64,000 nucleotides of DNA from NCBI GenBank assembly GCA_036346225.1, contig JARFIW010001090.1:1302001-1366000 (forward strand), in the 5' to 3' direction. The position numbers were made by a program, and so were the translations under genes. The DNA is from Platerodrilus igneus. Taxonomy: Eukaryota > Arthropoda > Insecta > Coleoptera > Lycidae. Below the pieces are notes generated by a model that saw only the letters and a list, made by a program, of their open reading frames with translations, was not told the origin of the DNA and did not search any database. Below are positions 58,747 to 64,000 of this stretch, one piece after another (position 1 is the stretch's first letter; each line of letters begins with the position of its first letter).

Positions 58747-60226
58747 AAAATATTATAAAAATAGGTATGTGATAGTTAATCATTGTTGTAGACACACATA
58801 TTAAAATGAATAGAAAAATCCCAATATGATGCTTTTTCCTTATGGAACTTATCGCGTCTCTAATATAGAATATCGTTTCTCTACTAAATAAGTTTTGATA
58901 TTTATCGGTGGTTCTAAAGTTTTTTTATTTTACTTAAACAAAAAGTGGCCAATTCTGATTAATTTAGCGTGTGGAGCAACATTTTGAAGTTTTCATAAAA
59001 AAATGAGACGGGAGTACGGTATAATCAAGATTTCTAAAAATTCTTCCATCGCAGAGAGAACATTTTGTTCAAACTGGTTAAAATTTGTTTGTAGCAAAAC
59101 AAATTTGCTTAAGAAAATAGCAAAGTAAACCCATCTCATTTAAGTATACAACAGTTAAAATAATAATTCAATTTCTATTGGCTGAGAAAATTTTTTCTTC
59201 TATCAAAAATTTCTTGGACCAAAGACCATACTCCTCTTGACAAAACTTTGTTTGTTGGAGTGCCAAGAGTACGTCATTATTGAAGTTATATATTGGCATG
59301 GAAAACTCCGGGCCCTTTTAATATTTTTGAATTCAAAATTTTTAGTTTGAGAAAAGGAAAGCTTATTTGTGTAAATGCTGTAAGATTTAAGTAACATAAA
59401 CATCAGAACTTCAGTTGCAGTTACGTTTGGTGTCTTAAGTTTTTTCTGTATAGAAAATACGTTGCTTAATTCACTACTTGTTGCAATATCATCAAAGTCA
59501 GAGCGAGCAAGGAATTTTTTGATATTCAAAATATAAAGAATTTTTTTATGAATGTAAGTGCTTAGATGCGTTTCTGTTTTGATTTAATTAATTTGTGATT
59601 CTATGTATGTACTATGTACTAATAGTAGCGTATTTTAAAGTTTCATAATATTGGTTCCTTACAAATACGTATTATGAAGCACGCCCTTACTAAAGAACTT
59701 CCAGGCTTTATTAATCCAAAAATTTGTAAATCCGTAAACTTTAACATACAATAAAGTCTACGTTTGTCACGATATAAGCCACTGCCATTTACACCATGTT
59801 GGCGCATTGTTTTCTTTATTAATCACAGCTCCTTTAATTAATTCAAAAAATTTACTTATTTACTAAAAGACGACTAACGAAAAGTGAAAAATTTAGCTGT
59901 TGAAGTACAACACTCTAAAACAAAGGTATTCGTCAAAGTTTGAATTTTTGTATTCAACTAAATTGAATTCTTTGATTTTAACTATGTTTTCTGTTACTGT
60001 TAACTAAAGCGTTTTATTCTAAACTACCGATAAACAAATTTTTTCTTAAACTATATAATTTGCGGTGTAAATGTTTGTAAGTACGTTAACAATTCTTCGC
60101 GGTTAATGTAATGTTTATAGTCCGAGACATGTTGTGTGGTACCGCTTTGGGATTGTTGAAATGCACTTTCAATATTCGTATTTGTATTCGGTGGTGCTGC
60201 ACTAAGTATCACTAGTATTAATTGAT
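58747..60226. other. Intergenic DNA; one unassigned open frame
   Basis: The minus frame 59203-59529 (108 codons, ATG start, lysine/serine-rich) has no motif I recognise. Otherwise AT-rich, with no repeat. Confidence 0.35.
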
Positions 60227-60238
60227 CCCATGTGCCAT

Positions 60239-61626
60239 CATCATTAGGCCTTCAGTCCGGAAACTGGTTAGACGCGAACCATCATTGTTTTCTATTCTGA
60301 ACTAACCTATACATTTCCCTGAAATTTACATAGTCAGCATCTATCACTATCTGATCTAGGTCTAAATCTACCTCCTTTTTCTTATTTCTGCTTGAAAATT
60401 TATCTCATACTATTCCCCAAAAATGCCTTAGAACATATTCTGCCCTTCTATTTCTCCTATTTTTTTCACATATATCTTTATTCCCCTACTATTTCTATAA
60501 CCTATTTGTTATTAACTTTGTCTGTCCATGCTATATTTCTCATACATCTGAAGCACAACATTCCAAGAGGCTACTACCGTTTTTCTGTCTGCTTTTCTTA
60601 CTGCCCGTATTTTATAGGCATACTGTGCCGTACTCCACACTTATGCTTTCAACAATTTTCTTCTTGTTTTTATGTTTGTTGTCTTTCATCATAGGCGTTG
60701 TTCTTTCTTGTTAGATGCAGTTCGATCCCCTTCTATTGTTTTACAATTATATCCCTATTTCTCCGACATTCAGTGGTTGTGAGGAGAGATAAGCAGCCTG
60801 TGGCTGCCAAGTTACCCCAGCACTTGAACATTTACCGGCTTAATATTTTTTCCAATATATCTTTTCGCACAGTAAACACTAGTTGCAGATATTTCACATC
60901 ACAATCAACACCTGTAATTGTTTATAATAATCATCAGATTTATCTGCGCTTATTTTTTCGTCATTAGGTTTTCTGTCTCAGAACTGGTTGGGCATGTACG
61001 TGCACTTATTTATATTCTGAGCTAACCTACTTAGTTCCCTAAAATTCTCACACAGCCTGTATACAATTCGGTTCCCCTTCTATTCTTTTCTAATTTTATG
61101 CTCTATTTCACAGAGATTCAGTGAAGGGGGTTAAGCAGCCTGTGGCTGCCAAGATCCCCCAACACTTACACATTTGCCGAATTAATAGTTTTCCAGTAAA
61201 TCCTTTCACACAATTAACATTATTCGAGAGTATTGCACAACCAATTGCCCTGAAATTCCTACAGCCTACATCTTTCACTATCTGTGTGCAGTAGTCTAAC
61301 CTAGGTCTACCTCAGCTTCTTTTTTTTTTCCTATCTCTGCTTCTAATATATTCCGCACTATTCCCTCATGCCGTAGTATGTGGCCTATCATCCTATCTCT
61401 CCTATTTTTTACCGTTTTCAACATATTTCTTTCTTCCCCCACCATTTTTAGTACCTCTTCGTTCTTAACTTTGTCTGTCGATGGTATCTTCATCATACGT
61501 CTGTAACACCACATTTCAAAGGCTTCTACTTTTTTCTTGTCCGCTTCTTCTACCGTCCAGGCTTTACAGCCGTACAGTGCTGTGCTCCACACATATGTTT
61601 TAAGCAATCTTTTCCTTGTTTCTATG
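60239..61626 (-). mobile_element. 5'-truncated RTE-like LINE copy
   Basis: Flanked by a 12-bp duplication with one mismatch (CCCATGTGCCAT at 60227-60238, CCCATGTCCCAT at 61627-61638). Homology to the full copy begins at IETRKRLLKTYVW (about 61626). It runs through EAFEMWCYRRMMKI and NRRDRMIGHILRHEG into the tandem 3' modules (starts at about 60960 and 60245). About 130 bp are missing at the junction near 61243 compared with 54413-58735. Confidence 0.9.
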
Positions 61627-61638
61627 CCCATGTCCCAT

Positions 61639-61885
61639 GGCTTGTCTAATGCAGCGGGTAGTATGAGTGATACAAGTGATGAACTAGGCACTCGTTCTAT
61701 AAACTTATGTTTCCTTTTTTGTGTAAATGTGGTAACAAATTCATTATGAAGGGACCACTGCCCTGCTTCGGACTGCAGTTCCTGCTAAATATTTTTAAAA
61801 AATCCCGTATGTTACGCTTCTACATCTTTTGTAATTAGTGCATACGTTTTGCTTAGTACCAGTTCATTTCTGATCGCACCTTTCT
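61639..61885. other. Short spacer between LINE copy and exon candidate
   Basis: No feature recognised. If the next exon is terminal this could be its 3' untranslated region (minus strand). Confidence 0.3.
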
Positions 61886-62114
61886 TCAAAGATTATAATT
61901 TTCGTTTAACCGCATTTTGTATCTCAAAATTGAACACAAGCCTTTAAGTCCTTCAAATACAATATCAGTGTTACCATGGTCGCTGAATACATATTTCAAA
62001 TTCAATTCGTCTTGTTGCAATAATACTGTAACACTTGCATTGCCCGGAATCAACTGTTGTCGAATTTGCATATTAACTTCTTTATGCGAAAACTTCCAGC
62101 TTTGCAGTGAGGTC
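61886..62114 (-). CDS. Possible terminal exon of an unidentified host protein
   Basis: A minus-strand acceptor with a good pyrimidine tract (TTTGCTTTCATTGCAG, ending at 62115) opens a frame of about 75 codons ending at a TGA (61886-61888). The peptide looks like ordinary globular protein: SLQSWKFSHKEVNMQIRQ, NASVTVLLQQDELNLKYVF, SDHGNTDIVFEGLKGLCSIL. The open frame continues upstream to 62383 (MSIKGVILPSLGMEK), which could be another exon or chance. A GT at CGGTTAAAC is an alternative weak donor. The family is not recognised. Confidence 0.4.
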
Positions 62115-62383
62115 TGCAATGAAAGCAAAATTAAAACTTGGAATGAGCTACCATAAGAAGACGTCACGCAGTCGAAGAAAACCGTACAAATACATAATTG
62201 CATTATTACATTCAAGCAATTAATTCGCACTGCTTGGGAAAGGATAAAAAATATTGAACCTCCTGATCTACAGAAAACTCCTAAACTTCCGGTGACCACA
62301 GACGACTTCGCATAAGGTTCGTGGTGCACCACTGGTAATTTCTCCATACCTAAAGAGGGTAATATTACGCCCTTGATACTCAT

Positions 62384-63589
62384 ACTTTTGCAGTTCTTTC
62401 TGGTATTAGGGTCTGCAGTGGAGAATCGCTTGGATAATATTTTGAGGAGTAAAGCGTCATGACGAATCAGTGGAGGCCATTACCGATGGAAAGACATTGA
62501 ATTTTCTATTGTACCTATATCCGTACAATACAAAAAAATAGAGTTTAGAATACAAAAAAAAACAATAACGAGAAAAAGATCAGTTCTTATTGAACTTGCC
62601 TAAACTAACCAATGTTGACCTGCACACGAACATTGACTAAATACAAGATTCTTGCTCAAATACAATTTTTACGTGCAATGCTCTCCTACACGTAGCTTGT
62701 TGGCGTGAATGTGATGTTCTCAATCATGATACTAACCACGGCCAAGGAACCCACCAGACAACATTAATAAAAAAAGCTTCTGTAGCTTTTTATGTTGATA
62801 GTTTATAACTGCACCATACAAGGTTCGAATCATAATAGTTAGAAGAGAACACGTAAAACTTAAAAAAAAAGGCAAGTACAAAGACCAGCGTCCTGTAGCA
62901 TTGAGGGCGGGCAGCAATCTTCGGCTAATGCAGCAGTGAGTCGGTGAGGTTCCAAGAAAGAAGTTCCCCTCCACAGCGATGACAAACTGACAGATATAAA
63001 ATGATAATCCAATTAAACGCCAACTAAATCACGATAAGCCATACTCACGCGAATTCAATTTAGGAGAATTCTCACGATAACGGCAGATACCCCAATACTC
63101 ACATTACTAAAAAAATAAAAACATAGGCTACGCGACTTGCCTTTAAAAAATTAGTAGCCTACAATAAATCATCAGCATAAATAATAAAAGTAATTCAAAA
63201 TTTGCTTAGATTTTATTACATCAATAATAGATAATTACTCGTGTACACTTCAAACTTTTTAGAAAAGTACAACTATATATGACAGACACAAGGTTACTCC
63301 AAATAGTACTTATGCCAACAATGAGTACTTGAATAAATAAATGGCCCTAAGAAGTGCATCTGGTTGTATTTTTGCTCAACAATGTTAAATATCGAAAATA
63401 TTGGACTTACCTTGCTTTGCTCTATATATTTTACCTTCTGCTCTGTCCCTCTACTATTGTCCTACGTATTCATCATGCCTTGAAATATGCCTCGCCATGG
63501 TGTTACGCATTCTTTAGTTACACATTTCTAGAATTTCTTAGATACTAACTTAATGTGTCCAGCTGATATTAAGCATTTTCCTATAGCAT
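62384..63589. other. Intergenic DNA
   Basis: The open frames at 62732-62974 (minus) and 63354-63548 (plus) have no recognisable motifs. No repeats seen. Confidence 0.35.
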
Positions 63590-64000
63590 TTTTTCCCGAA
63601 AACTTATAACCTTCTGAGTTCTTCCTTTTTGCAATGTCCATGTTCCCAGCCGTATAGTGCAACACTCCAAACATTGACCTTCAATGGCGTTTTCTAATAT
63701 GTTCAGCTTTCCTAGATTTTAATATCGCGCGTTGCACCTCAAATTCGGCCTTACTGGGACATTTGCATTTGTTTCGCTTCTATTATCATTTCCAATAAAA
63801 TTTCTTAAGTAGCAAAACCCCTTTACATCCAATGTTTCGGAGTTTAGTTTTACTGTAGGCTCTGTACCTCTATTCCATTTGCTACTTCTCATTATGTTTT
63901 TATGCTTAAATCTCTATCTAAAATTTCTTAAATTTTATTTAATTCTATTTCTAACGTCATATTTATTTCCGTTAACATAACTATATCATCTGTATACCTC
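63590..64000 (-). pseudogene. RT fragment of a different LINE, running off the window
   Basis: On the minus strand the right edge reads YTDDIVMLTE (the RT catalytic box, at about 63975-64000), followed after several stops by DVKGFCYLRNFIGNDNRSE. Later comes a WTLQK-containing stretch matching the usual CETWTLKK segment of RTE-like proteins. It is more decayed and only distantly related to the 54413-58735 family. The upstream part is beyond the window. Confidence 0.6.

Overview
This window looks like repeat-rich DNA from an arthropod, most likely an insect. It is AT-rich, has no operons or prokaryotic signals, and is dominated by insect-type transposable elements (Ty3/gypsy, an RTE-like LINE, mariner, a tRNA-derived SINE) and tandem satellites. 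No complete host gene of recognisable function is present. A few possible host exons can be seen from splice-site signals.

Layout. 1-6145: the 5' part of a minus-strand Ty3/gypsy element of the 17.6/297 type, with a broken pol, gag, a long leader, a PBS and one LTR (5602-6145). 8.4-9.75 kb: diverged copies of a short AT-rich repeat. 10.98-20.70 kb: a hub of abutting tandem arrays (10-bp, 19-bp, 10-bp, an approximately 8-kb 12-bp minisatellite, then a 57-bp minisatellite), followed by a 14-bp array at 21.1 kb. 21-25 kb: mostly unique DNA with splice-like signals and a transposase remnant. 25128-34871: a second, complete but dead minus-strand Ty3/gypsy element with two long LTRs. A 1774-bp TGTAAC...GTTACA insertion flanked by a 4-bp duplication interrupts it inside the gag zinc knuckle. 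35.8-36.5 kb: a 215-225 bp tandem repeat. 36.66 kb: a possible terminal exon. 37.9 kb: a fragment resembling the C-terminus of double-jelly-roll-like proteins, next to a 177-bp satellite (38.17-39.70 kb). 39.8-41.4 kb: remnants of a Jockey/R1-type LINE. 42.5-43.6 kb: a gag fragment carrying a SINE insertion.

45-64 kb is organised around an RTE-like LINE family. Three copies (45281-46944, 54413-58735, 60239-61626) each have a target-site duplication and share an unusual tandemly repeated 3' end. One is full length (4.3 kb). One carries a second SINE with a perfect 14-bp duplication. A shortened mariner sits in a TG-rich purine/pyrimidine-alternating tract (49.9-52.1 kb). A possible terminal exon of a membrane protein (53551-53745) has an in-frame TGA before an acidic tail. 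Another possible exon lies at 61886-62114, and a different LINE RT fragment runs off the right edge.

The retroelement open frames are all interrupted, so none appears autonomous here. The long minus-strand open frames at 11.6-19.6 kb are products of a 12-bp unit that lacks stop codons in all three minus frames. I treat them as satellite, not genes. All homology calls are from reading the sequence; no database search was run.
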